A DNA stretch of 64,000 nucleotides from an uncultured Opitutia bacterium (GTDB taxonomy: Bacteria > Verrucomicrobiota > Verrucomicrobiia > Opitutales > Opitutaceae): NCBI GenBank assembly GCA_903859715.1, contig CAIONS010000051.1, positions 16,512 to 80,511 on the forward strand, in the 5' to 3' direction. This document shows, one piece after another, positions 25,946-34,284 of this stretch (its first letter is position 1; every line of letters starts with the position of its first letter). Position numbers and translations under genes: made by a program. A model generated the notes under the pieces. That model had not been told where the DNA came from, made no database searches, and saw only the letters and a program-made list of their open reading frames with translations.

Positions 25946-26935
25946 TCAGTCCGCTACGGGTTTCGAGATGGCGTCGATCCGTTTCATGAGCTCGGACGTG
26001 AGCTGTTCGGCCACGGTGAGCGCGCCGAAATTTTCCTGCAACTGACTGGGCCGCGAGGCGCCGAGGATGACGCTGCTCACGTGGGGATTTTTGAGGCACC
26101 AAGCGAGCGCCAGGCGCGGCAGCGTCGTACCGAGGTCCGAGGCGATACCGGCGAGTTGCTTCACGGCGGCGATTTTTTTGGCGAAAGCAGGGTCACCGGT
26201 CAGGCGGTCGCGCAGCCATTCCATGCCGGGTGAATTGAGCCGCGAGTCGGAGGGAACGCCCTCGTTGTACTTGCCGGTGAGCAGCCCGGTCGCGAGGGGC
26301 GACCAGATCGTGGTGCCCAGGCCGGGCGAGTGGTAGAACGGGGCGTATTCCTTTTCCACGCGGGTGCGATGGAAGAGGTTGTACTGCGGCTGCTCGACGA
26401 CGGGACGATGCAGATTCAGGCGGGCGCAAAGCTCGAACGCTTCGTGCAGCTCGGAGGCGCTCCACTCGCTGGTGCCCCAGTAGAGCACCTTGCCCTGGGT
26501 GATGAGATCGTGCATCGCCCGGGCGGTTTCCTCGATGGGCGTCTCGGGATCGGGGCGATGGCAGTAGTAGAGGTCAAGGTAGTCGACCTGCAGCCGCTGG
26601 AGGGCGGCGTGACAGGCCTCGACGACGTGCTTGCGGGAGAGACCGATTTGGTTGGGGCCTTCGCGCTCGGCACCGAAGAACACCTTGCTCGAGACGAGGA
26701 ACGTGTCGCGCGGCCAGCCGGATTTCTTCAGGATCGCGCCCATGACGCGTTCAGCCTGACCGTCGGCGTAGGTCTCGGCGTTGTCGAAGAAGTTCACACC
26801 CGCGTCATAGGCCGTGGTCATGAGCTGCTCGGCGACGGGATCACCGACCTGTTTACCGAAGGTGACCCAGGCGCCGAAGGAGAGTGCGCTGACTTTGAGG
26901 CCGGACGTGCCCAGGCGACGGTAGGTCATGCTCAT
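25946..26935 (-). CDS. aldo/keto reductase (voltage-gated potassium channel beta-subunit-like)
   Basis: 329 residues from the ATG of MSMTYRRLGTSGLKVSALSFG (26935; 26947 is possible). The AKR tetrad is visible: FFDNAETYADGQAE (Asp, Tyr), LVSSKVFFG (Lys) and LYYCHRPDP (His). The NADPH-binding C-terminus SVILGASRPSQLQENFGA is present. The pattern fits the Kv-beta/YghZ-like AKR branch, NADPH-dependent carbonyl reductases with broad substrates. Stand-alone; no operon link. Confidence 0.9.
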   Translation of the reverse strand: MSMTYRRLGTSGLKVSALSFGAWVTFGKQVGDPVAEQLMTTAYDAGVNFFDNAETYADGQAERVMGAILKKSGWPRDTFLVSSKVFFGAEREGPNQIGLSRKHVVEACHAALQRLQVDYLDLYYCHRPDPETPIEETARAMHDLITQGKVLYWGTSEWSASELHEAFELCARLNLHRPVVEQPQYNLFHRTRVEKEYAPFYHSPGLGTTIWSPLATGLLTGKYNEGVPSDSRLNSPGMEWLRDRLTGDPAFAKKIAAVKQLAGIASDLGTTLPRLALAWCLKNPHVSSVILGASRPSQLQENFGALTVAEQLTSELMKRIDAISKPVAD

Positions 26936-26967
26936 GGCGATGAGCATGCAGGTCCGCCGGGGCTTGT

Positions 26968-27585
26968 CTAACGGTCTGCGAAGAATTTTTGCGCAGCCGC
27001 CAAGTCAGCGGCGACCAAGCCGTGGCTGGCGGGCGAAGTCTGCAGGGTCACTGTCGCGCCGCCCGCGCGCAGCAACGCGGCGAGATGAGGAGGATGCGTG
27101 GCGGGGACAATGGGATCCTGTGTACCGCTGGCGATCAGCATGCGTTTGCCGGTGAGCGAACCGGCAGCGGCGGGTTGATCGAGCACGACCATGGGACGCA
27201 GAAGGACGGCGCCGCCGAGAACGGCGGGGCGCAGCTGGAGGACGGTCGCGGCGATATTGGCGCCATTGGAGAAACCGACGGCGATGAGCGTGCGGGCGTC
27301 GAGGTGGTACCGGGCCGAGGCGGCCGCAATGAAATCGGCGAGCTCATGCGTGCGGCGCGTGACCTCGGCGGGATCGAACACACCCTTGGCGAGCCGCGCG
27401 AAGAAACGCGGTGCGCCATGCTCGCTGACATTGCCGCGCGGGCTGAGCAGCGCGGAGCCGGGCGAGAGTTTGCGGCCGAGCGGCAGCAGGTCGTGCTCGT
27501 CGCCGCCGGTCCCGTGAAGGAGCAGCAGCGGCGGAGCCGAGGGATTGGTGGCGGGTTCGAAGAGGTGATGATAGGAGAGGTTCAT
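26968..27585 (-). CDS. alpha/beta hydrolase, MhqD/YpfH-like carboxylesterase
   Basis: 205 residues, cytosolic. LLLLHGTGGDEHDLLPLG contains the oxyanion HG motif. VGFSNGANIAATVLQLRP contains the nucleophile Ser, ASGTQDPIVP the Asp and SPASHGLVAADLA the His. The start overlaps the mhqO-like stop by 4 bases (ATGA). Together with the upstream MarR regulator and ring-cleaving dioxygenase-like gene it matches the Bacillus mhq regulon for quinone and catechol stress. Confidence 0.85.
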   Translation of the reverse strand: MNLSYHHLFEPATNPSAPPLLLLHGTGGDEHDLLPLGRKLSPGSALLSPRGNVSEHGAPRFFARLAKGVFDPAEVTRRTHELADFIAAASARYHLDARTLIAVGFSNGANIAATVLQLRPAVLGGAVLLRPMVVLDQPAAAGSLTGKRMLIASGTQDPIVPATHPPHLAALLRAGGATVTLQTSPASHGLVAADLAAAQKFFADR

Positions 27586-28520
27586 GGCGTGATCGTGAGG
27601 GCGGGCAGGGCGGCCTCGATTTCGGCGCGGTGAGGCTCGAGGTGCGGGGGCAGGCCGAGCTTGGTGCCGAGGGATTCGATGGGTTCGTCGATGGCGAAGC
27701 CGGGTTGGTCGGTGGCGATTTCGAAGAGCACGCCGGCGGGTTCGCGGTAGTAGATGGACTTGAAATACGCGCGATCGATGATCGGGCTGATATGCAGGCC
27801 GGTCTTGGCGATCTCGGTATGAGCCTGCGACTGGCTGGCGTCGGTCGGCGTGCGGAAAGCCACGTGGTGAATGGTGCCCGCGCCGTTGAGGCCGCGGGGC
27901 AGGGAAGGATCCGTCAGCAGGTCGACGTAGGTGCCCGGACCGCCGGCGGAGATGGTGTAGCGGGCGCGTGGGCCGTCTTCGGCGGCGAGACGATAGCCCA
28001 TGACCTTGGTCAGGACCGTGGCGGTGGCCTGAGCGTTGACCAGGCCGAGCGTGCTGCTGTGGAAGCCGCGAATGCCATGGGCGGCGGGCACGTCCTTGGA
28101 CGGTGCGGGCGGGCGAAGATCAGGCTCGTGGGTGGCGACCAGCTCAAGGCGGAGGCCATCGGGATCGAAGGCGGTGAGCACCTGATCGCCGAAGCGCGTG
28201 GTGACGGGTTCGGTTGCGATGCCGAGCTTGACCAGACGCTCCTGCCAGAAAGCGAGGGAGCCGGCGGGAATGGAAAACGCCGTGGCGTAAGCCTGGCCGG
28301 TTCCGGGGCGGCCACGGCGCAGACCGGGCCACGGGAAAAAGGTAATAGCCGTACCGGGCGAGCCAGCGTAGTCACCGTAGTAGAGATGATAGGTGCCGGG
28401 GTCGTCCTGGTTGACGGATTTCTTGATGAAGCGAAGGCCGAGCACGCGGGTGTAGAAGTCGAAGTTGGCGCGTGGATCAGAGGCCATGGCAGTGATGTGA
28501 TGGAGACCGAGCAGGTTCAT
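27582..28520 (-). CDS. ring-cleaving dioxygenase-like protein (MhqO-type VOC)
   Basis: 312 residues with two VOC halves: LLGLHHITAMASDPRANFDFYTRVLGL at the start and TIHHVAFRTPTDASQ then SIYYREPAGVLFEIATDQPGF in the second half. The His/His/Glu metal residues (HHIT, HHVAF, FEIA) are in place. MhqO-like enzymes are thiol- or metal-dependent dioxygenases linked to quinone detoxification. The upstream operator ATATACTT/AAGTATAT (28571-28594) lies 51 bases before the start. Confidence 0.88.
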   Translation of the reverse strand: MNLLGLHHITAMASDPRANFDFYTRVLGLRFIKKSVNQDDPGTYHLYYGDYAGSPGTAITFFPWPGLRRGRPGTGQAYATAFSIPAGSLAFWQERLVKLGIATEPVTTRFGDQVLTAFDPDGLRLELVATHEPDLRPPAPSKDVPAAHGIRGFHSSTLGLVNAQATATVLTKVMGYRLAAEDGPRARYTISAGGPGTYVDLLTDPSLPRGLNGAGTIHHVAFRTPTDASQSQAHTEIAKTGLHISPIIDRAYFKSIYYREPAGVLFEIATDQPGFAIDEPIESLGTKLGLPPHLEPHRAEIEAALPALTITP

Positions 28521-28570
28521 GGTGGGTTTTGGATTAGGTGTTGGGTTTTATGTGTGAAAGTTGATCGGAG

Positions 28571-28594
28571 ATATACTTTGAACTGGAAGTATAT
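28571..28594. promoter_or_regulatory. palindromic operator upstream of the mhqO-like gene
   Basis: ATATACTT, eight bases, then AAGTATAT is an exact inverted repeat in the spacer between the mhqO-like gene (start 28520) and the MarR gene end (28617). It is a plausible binding site of the neighbouring MarR-type regulator, by position. Confidence 0.6.
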
Positions 28595-28616
28595 GGGATG
28601 AATTTAGGGATAAAGC

Positions 28617-29096
28617 TCAGGAATTGGCTGAATCGGCTGGGATGGTGGCCGGAAGGCTGCGGGCGCCGACTTTTTTGCAGAGCCAGCCGAGGGTGAATTG
28701 CTCGGCGGACGAGAGGGCGGCGAACTCGCGGGTGATACTGGCGGCGACTTGGGGGAAAAGTCCGGTGATCAAGGTGCGGCCCTTCTCAGTGAGTGAAACG
28801 GTGATGAAGCGGCGATCTTCCTGGTCGCGCTCGCGGGTCACGAGGCCGGATTTCTCGAGGTTGTCGACGATGAGCGTGAGATTGCCGCCGCTTTTCAGAA
28901 GCTTGCCGGCGAGTTCGCTTTGGCAGAGTGGGCCGCGGTGGAGCAGGGCCTCGAGGACACTAAATTGGGAAAGTGTGAGGTCTTTCGGGAGAACCGTATG
29001 GGCGCGGGCAGTCACAGACTCAGCCGCCCGCATCAGCTTGATGTAGGCGTTGAGGGCATCGACTTCGGCCTTCGTTCCCCGGTAGTTGGTTCCCAT
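28617..29096 (-). CDS. MarR family transcriptional regulator
   Basis: 159 residues from ATG 29096 (MGTNYRGTKAEVDALNAY). The winged helix is clear: LTLSQFSVLEALLHRGPLCQSELAGKLLKSGGNLTLIVDNLEKSGLVTRERDQEDRR, with DxRR wing residues. No cysteine sensor is obvious; MarR/MhqR proteins often sense quinones through Cys, so an indirect or ligand-based mode is possible. It lies just upstream of the dioxygenase and hydrolase genes and between two palindromes, hence probably their repressor and its own. Confidence 0.85.
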   Translation of the reverse strand: MGTNYRGTKAEVDALNAYIKLMRAAESVTARAHTVLPKDLTLSQFSVLEALLHRGPLCQSELAGKLLKSGGNLTLIVDNLEKSGLVTRERDQEDRRFITVSLTEKGRTLITGLFPQVAASITREFAALSSAEQFTLGWLCKKVGARSLPATIPADSANS

Positions 29097-29099
29097 AGT

Positions 29100-29138
29100 A
29101 ATTTGACATGGAATTAATATATGATTCGATGTCAAATT
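29100..29138. promoter_or_regulatory. 10-bp palindromic operator overlapping a -35-like TTGACA, upstream of the MarR gene
   Basis: AATTTGACAT (29100-29109) and ATGTCAAATT (29129-29138) are exact reverse complements around an AT-rich centre (GAATTAATATATGATTC). Each arm contains TTGACA, so promoter elements can be read from either strand. It is 4 bases before the MarR gene start (29096), which fits auto-repression. Confidence 0.65.
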
Positions 29139-29235
29139 ATTTTGATGGAAGTTAACCCGCCCAAGTGAAGATTCTCGCTCTGAGGCCTCCATCCGGAGTC
29201 CGCTGTTCTCCATCGGAGAGCAAGCGGACAGCAAA

Positions 29236-29682
29236 TCAGGCCATGCTGTCCAACTTCTGAATCCGCGGGATATGCCGGCCACCCTCGAAGTCGGTGGCGA
29301 ACCAGATGCGGACAATCTTGAAGGCCTCATCCAGGGTGATGGTGCGTTCGCCGAGGGAGAGGCAATTGGCGTCGTTGTGTGCGCGATTCCAGATGGCGAC
29401 CTGTTCGGTCCAGCACACGCCGCAGCGCACGCCGCGGACGCGGTTGGCAGCCATGGCTTCGCCGTTGCCCGAGCCGCCGATCACGATGCCGCGCTCGACT
29501 TCATGGCTGGCGACGGCGCGCGCCACGGGGAAACAGAAATCGGGATAGTCGCAGCGCTCGAGGGAGTAGGTGCCGAGATCGCGCACGGTGTGGCCCTCGG
29601 AGAGCAGCAGGCCCTTGATGGCTTCCTTGTAAGTGAAACCGGCATGATCGGAGCCGATGGCGATGGAAAATGTTTTTGGCAT
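29236..29682 (-). CDS. rpiB: ribose 5-phosphate isomerase B
   Basis: 148 residues from ATG 29682 (MPKTFSIAIGSDHAGF). GSDHAGFTYKEAIKGLL, VIGGSGNGEAMAANR and SLGERTITLDEAF are the RpiB/LacAB signatures. The catalytic Cys of the family is within RGVRCGVCW (second Cys region). It interconverts ribose- and ribulose-5-phosphate in the pentose phosphate pathway. Stand-alone. Confidence 0.93.
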   Translation of the reverse strand: MPKTFSIAIGSDHAGFTYKEAIKGLLLSEGHTVRDLGTYSLERCDYPDFCFPVARAVASHEVERGIVIGGSGNGEAMAANRVRGVRCGVCWTEQVAIWNRAHNDANCLSLGERTITLDEAFKIVRIWFATDFEGGRHIPRIQKLDSMA

Positions 29683-29760
29683 GGCGGGGGTGAACAGCAG
29701 GGGGATTGCGCTGTCCATTTGCGGAGTCCAGTTCTGGACCAGCAAACAAAATCCCACCCG

Positions 29761-30180
29761 ATGAACCCTCCGCTCCGCTGCCTGTTGTACGCTTCCATCC
29801 TGTTAGGCGCGGCGGCCTGCGCCACCACCGAGTCCCGCGTCAGCAGTCATCAGGCCGCCTTTGCTACCTGGCCGGCGGACGTGCAGGAAAAAGTCCGCGC
29901 CGGCCGGGTCGGCGTGGGATTCACGCAGGAGATGGTGCAGGTGGCGCTGGGCGAGGCGGATCGCAAATCCACCCGGACGACCGCTGCGGGTACGGACGAG
30001 GTCTGGGCCTACTTCGATCACCGGCCGAAATTTTCCTTTGGACTTGGGTTGGGTGCCGCGAGCGGCTCCACGGCCTATGGCGGCGGTGTGGTCGTGGGCG
30101 ACAGCGGGTTTCGCGACGACGAGGTCATGCGGGTGATCTTCGAAGGCGGCAGAGTGGTCGCGATCGAAACGCGGAAATAG
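29761..30180 (+). CDS. small lipoprotein, BamE/SmpA-like fold, copy 1
   Basis: 139 residues from ATG 29761. YASILLGAAACATTESR contains a lipobox, LGAAAC, with acylated Cys at residue 20. VGVGFTQEMVQVALGEADRKST followed by VWAYFDHR is the G-x-x-x-x-x-V-x-x-x-LG-x-P pattern of the SmpA/OmlA (BamE) fold, as in outer-membrane stabilising lipoproteins. A paralogue lies at 31043. The C-terminal half is Gly-rich. Function is inferred from the fold only. Confidence 0.7.
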   Translation: MNPPLRCLLYASILLGAAACATTESRVSSHQAAFATWPADVQEKVRAGRVGVGFTQEMVQVALGEADRKSTRTTAAGTDEVWAYFDHRPKFSFGLGLGAASGSTAYGGGVVVGDSGFRDDEVMRVIFEGGRVVAIETRK

Positions 30181-30244
30181 CGGGCAGCTGACCACGTGTT
30201 TACGTTCGTGGCGGCCACCCGGAAGCCAAAGGGCGAGTCTTGTC

Positions 30245-30931
30245 TCAATCTGCGGCGCCAATCGCGCGCAGGAATGCGGCGGTGTCGCTTAGATCCGGAA
30301 ATACGGCGGATGGAGCATGGGTGCGCAGTTCCTCCACGGAGTATTGGCCGGTGGCAACAGCGATGGTCCGGGCCCCGATGATTTTGCCGCAGGCGATGTC
30401 ATGGGGAGTATCGCCGATGACGAAGACGCGTTCCGGAGGAAATTCCACGCCGAGCAGTTCGCGGGCGCGGCGCAACGCAACGGGACCGAGATCGTTGCGC
30501 CACTGGCTGTCGTCGGCAAAGGCGCCGAACGGAAAATAATGCGAGAGGCCATGGTGGCCGAGCTTGATGCGGGCACCGCGCTCAACGTTGCCGGTGAGCA
30601 GGGCTTGCGTGAAGTGCGGCCGGGCGGCGAGGGCGGTCAGCGCGGCGGAAACACCCGGCAGGATCCGGGTGCCGGGGTTCTGCAGGGCGCGGGGCAGTTC
30701 GGCGAGGTAGGCGTTGAGAAACCGCGTGAGGTTGGCCTCGGTATCGGGCAACGCGGCCTTGCCGAAAATCTGGCGCATGATCCACCGGTCGGTCCGGCCG
30801 GCGTAGTCGATGTCGTCGAGCGGCCGGGCGAGGCCGAACTCCTGCTGCAGGGCCACCTGCAAGGCATGCATGCCGGCCCCGCCCGAAAGGGTGAGGGTTC
30901 CGTCGATATCCCAGAGCAGCAGCGTCTTCAT
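30245..30931 (-). CDS. HAD superfamily phosphatase
   Basis: 228 residues from ATG 30931. LLLWDIDGTLTLSGGAG holds the nucleophile Asp; TQALLTGNVERGARIKLG the Thr/Ser motif II; PPERVFVIGDTPHDIACGKIIGA the Lys and metal Asp motifs III/IV. A helical cap follows motif I, placing it in the phosphoglycolate-phosphatase-like group. Substrate unknown. It is set between the two paralogous lipoprotein genes but on the opposite strand. Confidence 0.88.
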   Translation of the reverse strand: MKTLLLWDIDGTLTLSGGAGMHALQVALQQEFGLARPLDDIDYAGRTDRWIMRQIFGKAALPDTEANLTRFLNAYLAELPRALQNPGTRILPGVSAALTALAARPHFTQALLTGNVERGARIKLGHHGLSHYFPFGAFADDSQWRNDLGPVALRRARELLGVEFPPERVFVIGDTPHDIACGKIIGARTIAVATGQYSVEELRTHAPSAVFPDLSDTAAFLRAIGAAD

Positions 30932-31042
30932 AGTCGGACCTGTGGATGAACCGGGGTGGGCGGACTGGCGCAAGATTCTTCCGTGCCGGGGAACCCCAAG
31001 GCAGGGTAACTTACCAAGACCGAAAGCGTCCTCATCCCTACC

Positions 31043-31477
31043 ATGAAAACAATTCTCTCACTCCTGATGCTGGCCGGCGGACTCGTTGTGCTTTCCGGCT
31101 GTGCCACCCCGGAGTCCCGCATCAATAAGAACCCGGAGGCGTTTGCCCGCCTGACCCCGGACCAGCAGCAGTTGATCAAGGAGGGCAAGGTCGCGATCGG
31201 CTTTGACATGATGATGGTGAAGCTCGCGCTGGGTGATCCTGACCGGGTCCGGGTGCGCACCACTGCGCAGGGTGAAACCGAGATCTGGAGCTATGTCACC
31301 TACGAGGGCGACGACGGCGTGATCCTCTACCGGGGCTATTATCACCGGTATTATTACGGCGGGATCGATCCGTTGTATCCCTATTACCTCGGGTATCCCA
31401 CCCGTCATGAGCACGAGCACTTCCGCGTCATCTTCCGCGACGGCCGCGTGATTCAGATCGAGAAAGAGACCAAATAA
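31043..31477 (+). CDS. small lipoprotein, BamE/SmpA-like fold, copy 2
   Basis: 144 residues. LAGGLVVLSGCATPES has a clear lipobox (SGC, Cys20). VAIGFDMMMVKLALGDPDRVRVR with ETEIWSYV parallels copy 1 (29761), so the two are paralogues from a duplication. A Tyr-rich loop (GYYHRYYYGGIDPLYPYYLG) is specific to this copy. Likely outer-membrane periplasmic-face lipoprotein. Confidence 0.75.
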   Translation: MKTILSLLMLAGGLVVLSGCATPESRINKNPEAFARLTPDQQQLIKEGKVAIGFDMMMVKLALGDPDRVRVRTTAQGETEIWSYVTYEGDDGVILYRGYYHRYYYGGIDPLYPYYLGYPTRHEHEHFRVIFRDGRVIQIEKETK

Positions 31478-31495
31478 AATTCCGCCCGGGAATGC

Positions 31496-32428
31496 CTACC
31501 GGGCGCGGGCTTCCGCCTGATACTGGGTGGGAGTCCGGCCAGTGAAGCGGCGGAAGACGGTCGCGAAGTACTGCGAACTGGAAAATCCGAGCTCATGGGC
31601 CACGGCGGTGACCGTGGCGGCCGGAACCCGCAGCCGGGCCTGGGCGAGCGCGAGCTTGTGCCGCAGGACGTGCTCGCGGGGCGGCAAGCCGACTTCCTCG
31701 CGAAACCTCGCCTTGAAGCGCGATGGCGAGAGCCGGACCAGGCGCGCTAATTGGGGCACGGTGGGTAGTTCGCCAGCTTGGGCCGCGATATGCGCCAGGC
31801 TCCGCTGGATGCGCGGTGACGGCGTGGCCTGCTGGTTGCGATGCGAGGCGCGCAACGTGGCGAAGAGATAGCTTAGGATCAGCGAAGCGGTGCGGAGACG
31901 GTCGAGCTTGGTCCGGGCGAGTTCGATGGAATGGAAAATCTGCTCGAGCAAGTCCTGGGCCCCGGGCTCGGCGGCGAAGTGTCGCGAGGGCAGGGTGAGC
32001 AACGCCTGCCGCAAGGCCTGCGAAGCCGGGCCATCGAGAAAGAGGAGCGGCCGCCGACTGGGATTGAGCCGGAGGAAGAGCCAGTAGAGCACGCCCTTCT
32101 CCTCGGGCATGCCGGCGGAGTCATGCGGCTCGCCGGGAAACACCAGGTATTGGTCACCGCCGCGCAGCCGGTAAATCCGGTTGTTGACGCGATAGGTCTG
32201 CTGGCCGCGGGCGAGAAAACAAATCTCGAGTCCGTCCGGATGGGAGCGAAGCCGCAGGCGCCCGTAGGCGTTGGCGTAACGGTAGCGGCCGATTTCCACG
32301 ACCCCGGGAATGCCGATTTCGGGCTCGAATCGCTCCAGCCGCCGGGCCTGCTGCTCGGGCGTCATGACATGCTCGGAGGTGAGGGTTTTCGCCACCGCCC
32401 GGATGTTCGATTTTGTACTGCGCGACAT
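31496..32428 (-). CDS. AraC family transcriptional regulator
   Basis: 310 residues. The N-terminal cupin-like sensor domain (LEICFLARGQQTYRVNNRIYRLRGGDQYLVFPGEPHDSAG) precedes a C-terminal AraC DNA-binding domain with two helix-turn-helices: LARLVRLSPSRFKARFREEVG and VTAVAHELGFSSSQYFATVFRRFTG. This N-terminal cupin type with H-D-S-A-G is common in sugar or osmolyte regulators of Verrucomicrobiota. It is divergent from the PhyH dioxygenase gene at 32472, 43 bases between starts, a typical regulator-target layout. Confidence 0.88.
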   Translation of the reverse strand: MSRSTKSNIRAVAKTLTSEHVMTPEQQARRLERFEPEIGIPGVVEIGRYRYANAYGRLRLRSHPDGLEICFLARGQQTYRVNNRIYRLRGGDQYLVFPGEPHDSAGMPEEKGVLYWLFLRLNPSRRPLLFLDGPASQALRQALLTLPSRHFAAEPGAQDLLEQIFHSIELARTKLDRLRTASLILSYLFATLRASHRNQQATPSPRIQRSLAHIAAQAGELPTVPQLARLVRLSPSRFKARFREEVGLPPREHVLRHKLALAQARLRVPAATVTAVAHELGFSSSQYFATVFRRFTGRTPTQYQAEARAR

Positions 32429-32471
32429 TGTCGGACGCCACGTTTCCCCGGGGCGGGTATGCTGTCGAGCG

Positions 32472-33299
32472 ATGAATGCAACGACCCCCTTGTCCGTCCC
32501 GAACTATGCCGCGCCCGCCAAGCTGGCCCCGACCCGCCTGCTGACGCCGGAGCAGATCGCGTTTTTCAAGCAGAACGGCTATCTGGCCGTCGACAACGTC
32601 ATGCCGGTGGAGGAAATCCCGCAGGTGCGCGTGATCTATGACCGCCTGTTCAACGAGGACCGCAGCCGCACGGAAGGCGACCTGTACAACCTGACCGGGG
32701 AGAAGCAGAAGGGGAAGAAGGAGGATGTGGCGCAGATTCTCCAGCCGGGCAAATACGCGCCGGCCCTGCTGGAAACGCAGATGGTGGCGAACCTCAAGGC
32801 CATGATGAAGCAGCTGCTCGGACCGGACACCCACATGGTCGGGGATCACGCCATCAACAAGCCGCCGCACAACAACTCGCCAACACCGTGGCATCAGGAC
32901 GAAGCCTATTGGAATCCGGGGAAGGAATATCGCGGCCTGAGCATCTGGGTGCCGCTGCAGCCGGCGACGAAGCTGAATGGCTGCATGTATTTCGTGCCCG
33001 GCTCGCATAATTTCGAGGTCATTCCGCACCAGCCGATCGGCGACAACCCGCTGACCCCCGGCCTGGAAGTCGTGCCGGGAGCGTTTGATTTCAGCTCGGC
33101 GGTGTCATGCGAGCTGCCTGCTGGCGGCGCGACGTTCCACTTAGAGCGCACGCTGCACTACACCCCGATCAACCAGTCGGATGACTATCGCCGGGCCTAC
33201 ATCGCGGTCGGAACGCAGTTCGAGCGTCCGCGGGCTACGCTGCGGAAATTTCCCTGGCAGGAGCGCCAGCTCGCGGCCCGGACGGCCGCGAAATCGTAG
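32472..33299 (+). CDS. phytanoyl-CoA dioxygenase (PhyH) family protein
   Basis: 275 residues from ATG 32472. Fe(II)/2-oxoglutarate oxygenase fold: PTPWHQDEAYWNPG supplies His and Asp, and LERTLHYTPINQSDDYRRAYI the distal His and the 2-oxoglutarate-binding Arg. PhyH relatives in bacteria hydroxylate diverse small molecules (ectoine, halogenation-type substrates). Divergent with the AraC regulator, suggesting substrate-induced expression (inference). Confidence 0.87.
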   Translation: MNATTPLSVPNYAAPAKLAPTRLLTPEQIAFFKQNGYLAVDNVMPVEEIPQVRVIYDRLFNEDRSRTEGDLYNLTGEKQKGKKEDVAQILQPGKYAPALLETQMVANLKAMMKQLLGPDTHMVGDHAINKPPHNNSPTPWHQDEAYWNPGKEYRGLSIWVPLQPATKLNGCMYFVPGSHNFEVIPHQPIGDNPLTPGLEVVPGAFDFSSAVSCELPAGGATFHLERTLHYTPINQSDDYRRAYIAVGTQFERPRATLRKFPWQERQLAARTAAKS

Positions 33300-33303
33300 A
33301 GTA

Positions 33304-33396
33304 GATTCATCGCGGAAACGCGGAGGAGCGGAAATAGGGAAAAAGATCCCGGAGGATCGGCTCCGCATTTCCCCGCTTCTGTGCTTCCGCGATCAG
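33304..33396. repeat. inverted word-repeat spacer, GCGGAAACGCGGAGGAGCGG type
   Basis: Left arm (33306-33340): ATCGCGGAAACGCGGAGGAG, then CGGAAATAGGG. Right arm (33356-33396): TCCGCATTTCCCCGCTTCTG, then TGCTTCCGCGATCAGG. The right is an approximate reverse complement of the left. It spans the whole gap between convergent genes (33299 and 33393). Confidence 0.65.
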
Positions 33397-34274
33397 GTTT
33401 TTCTGACGGCGGGTAGTGCGCTGCCCAGCAGGATGAGCCCGGCGCCGATGAGTTCGTGCGGCAGAAAATGCTCGTGAAAGAAGACCGCGCCACCGATGGC
33501 GGTGCCGAGCGGCACAAGCATCTGCAGGAGTGAACCCTCCCCGACCGGCAGGTCCCGGAACGACCGCGTCATGCTCAGCTGGCCGGCGGCAGCACCCAGC
33601 CCGGCGAGGATCATGAGCAACCAGGCGAGGGGCGCGGTCGGCGCCCAGTTCACGGCGGCGGGCGTCGCGCAGATCATGAGTCCGAAGACGCATTGGGCTG
33701 AAAAGATCGTGGCGGTATGCTCACCCTCGGCATGGAGCTGCCGGATGGTCACCACGACGTAGGCTGACGAGAGGGCGGAGATGATGGCGATGACGTCATA
33801 GAAGCCGATGCCCGCGCCAGTGCCAAAGGCGTTGGTGATGAGGGCGAGGCCGATGATCGTGAGGGCTCCGCCTGCGGCCAGGACCGGACGGAGGCGTTCA
33901 CGCAGCACAAGGACTGCGAGCACCGCGCCCATCGCGAAGTAGGTGCTGTTGATGAACGTCGCCCGGCCCGCGCCGAGGTGCACCACGGCCAGATAGTAGG
34001 TGTAGACGCCGATGGCGCCGCCGAAGCCGCGAAAGATCAGGCGCCGGTTTCGATAGAGATTCCGGGGCTGCAGTGCGTCGGGCCCGGTGCGAAAAAAGCT
34101 GCCGACCACCACCAAGCCGACGGCGAACCGCAGGGAGGTCAGCAGCCAGACATCCACGGACTGGACGGCGCCGAGCGCGCGGATGATCAGCGTGGTGACG
34201 GTGAAGCTGAAAGCGGAGAGCAGCATGAACCACACGCCGCGGGCGTGGTGGGAGCTGGATGGGGAGGCGGTCAT
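33393..34274 (-). CDS. EamA/DMT family membrane transporter
   Basis: 293 residues from ATG 34274 with ten predicted hydrophobic segments, beginning GVWFMLLSAFSFTVTTLIIRALG, in two five-segment EamA repeats. DMT permeases of this type export metabolites or amino acids; no substrate motif is apparent. The acidic residue pattern is not diagnostic. Its 3' neighbour is the PhyH gene. Upstream lies a long word-repeat spacer. Confidence 0.88.
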   Translation of the reverse strand: MTASPSSSHHARGVWFMLLSAFSFTVTTLIIRALGAVQSVDVWLLTSLRFAVGLVVVGSFFRTGPDALQPRNLYRNRRLIFRGFGGAIGVYTYYLAVVHLGAGRATFINSTYFAMGAVLAVLVLRERLRPVLAAGGALTIIGLALITNAFGTGAGIGFYDVIAIISALSSAYVVVTIRQLHAEGEHTATIFSAQCVFGLMICATPAAVNWAPTAPLAWLLMILAGLGAAAGQLSMTRSFRDLPVGEGSLLQMLVPLGTAIGGAVFFHEHFLPHELIGAGLILLGSALPAVRKT

Positions 34275-34284
34275 GGGAAGGGAA

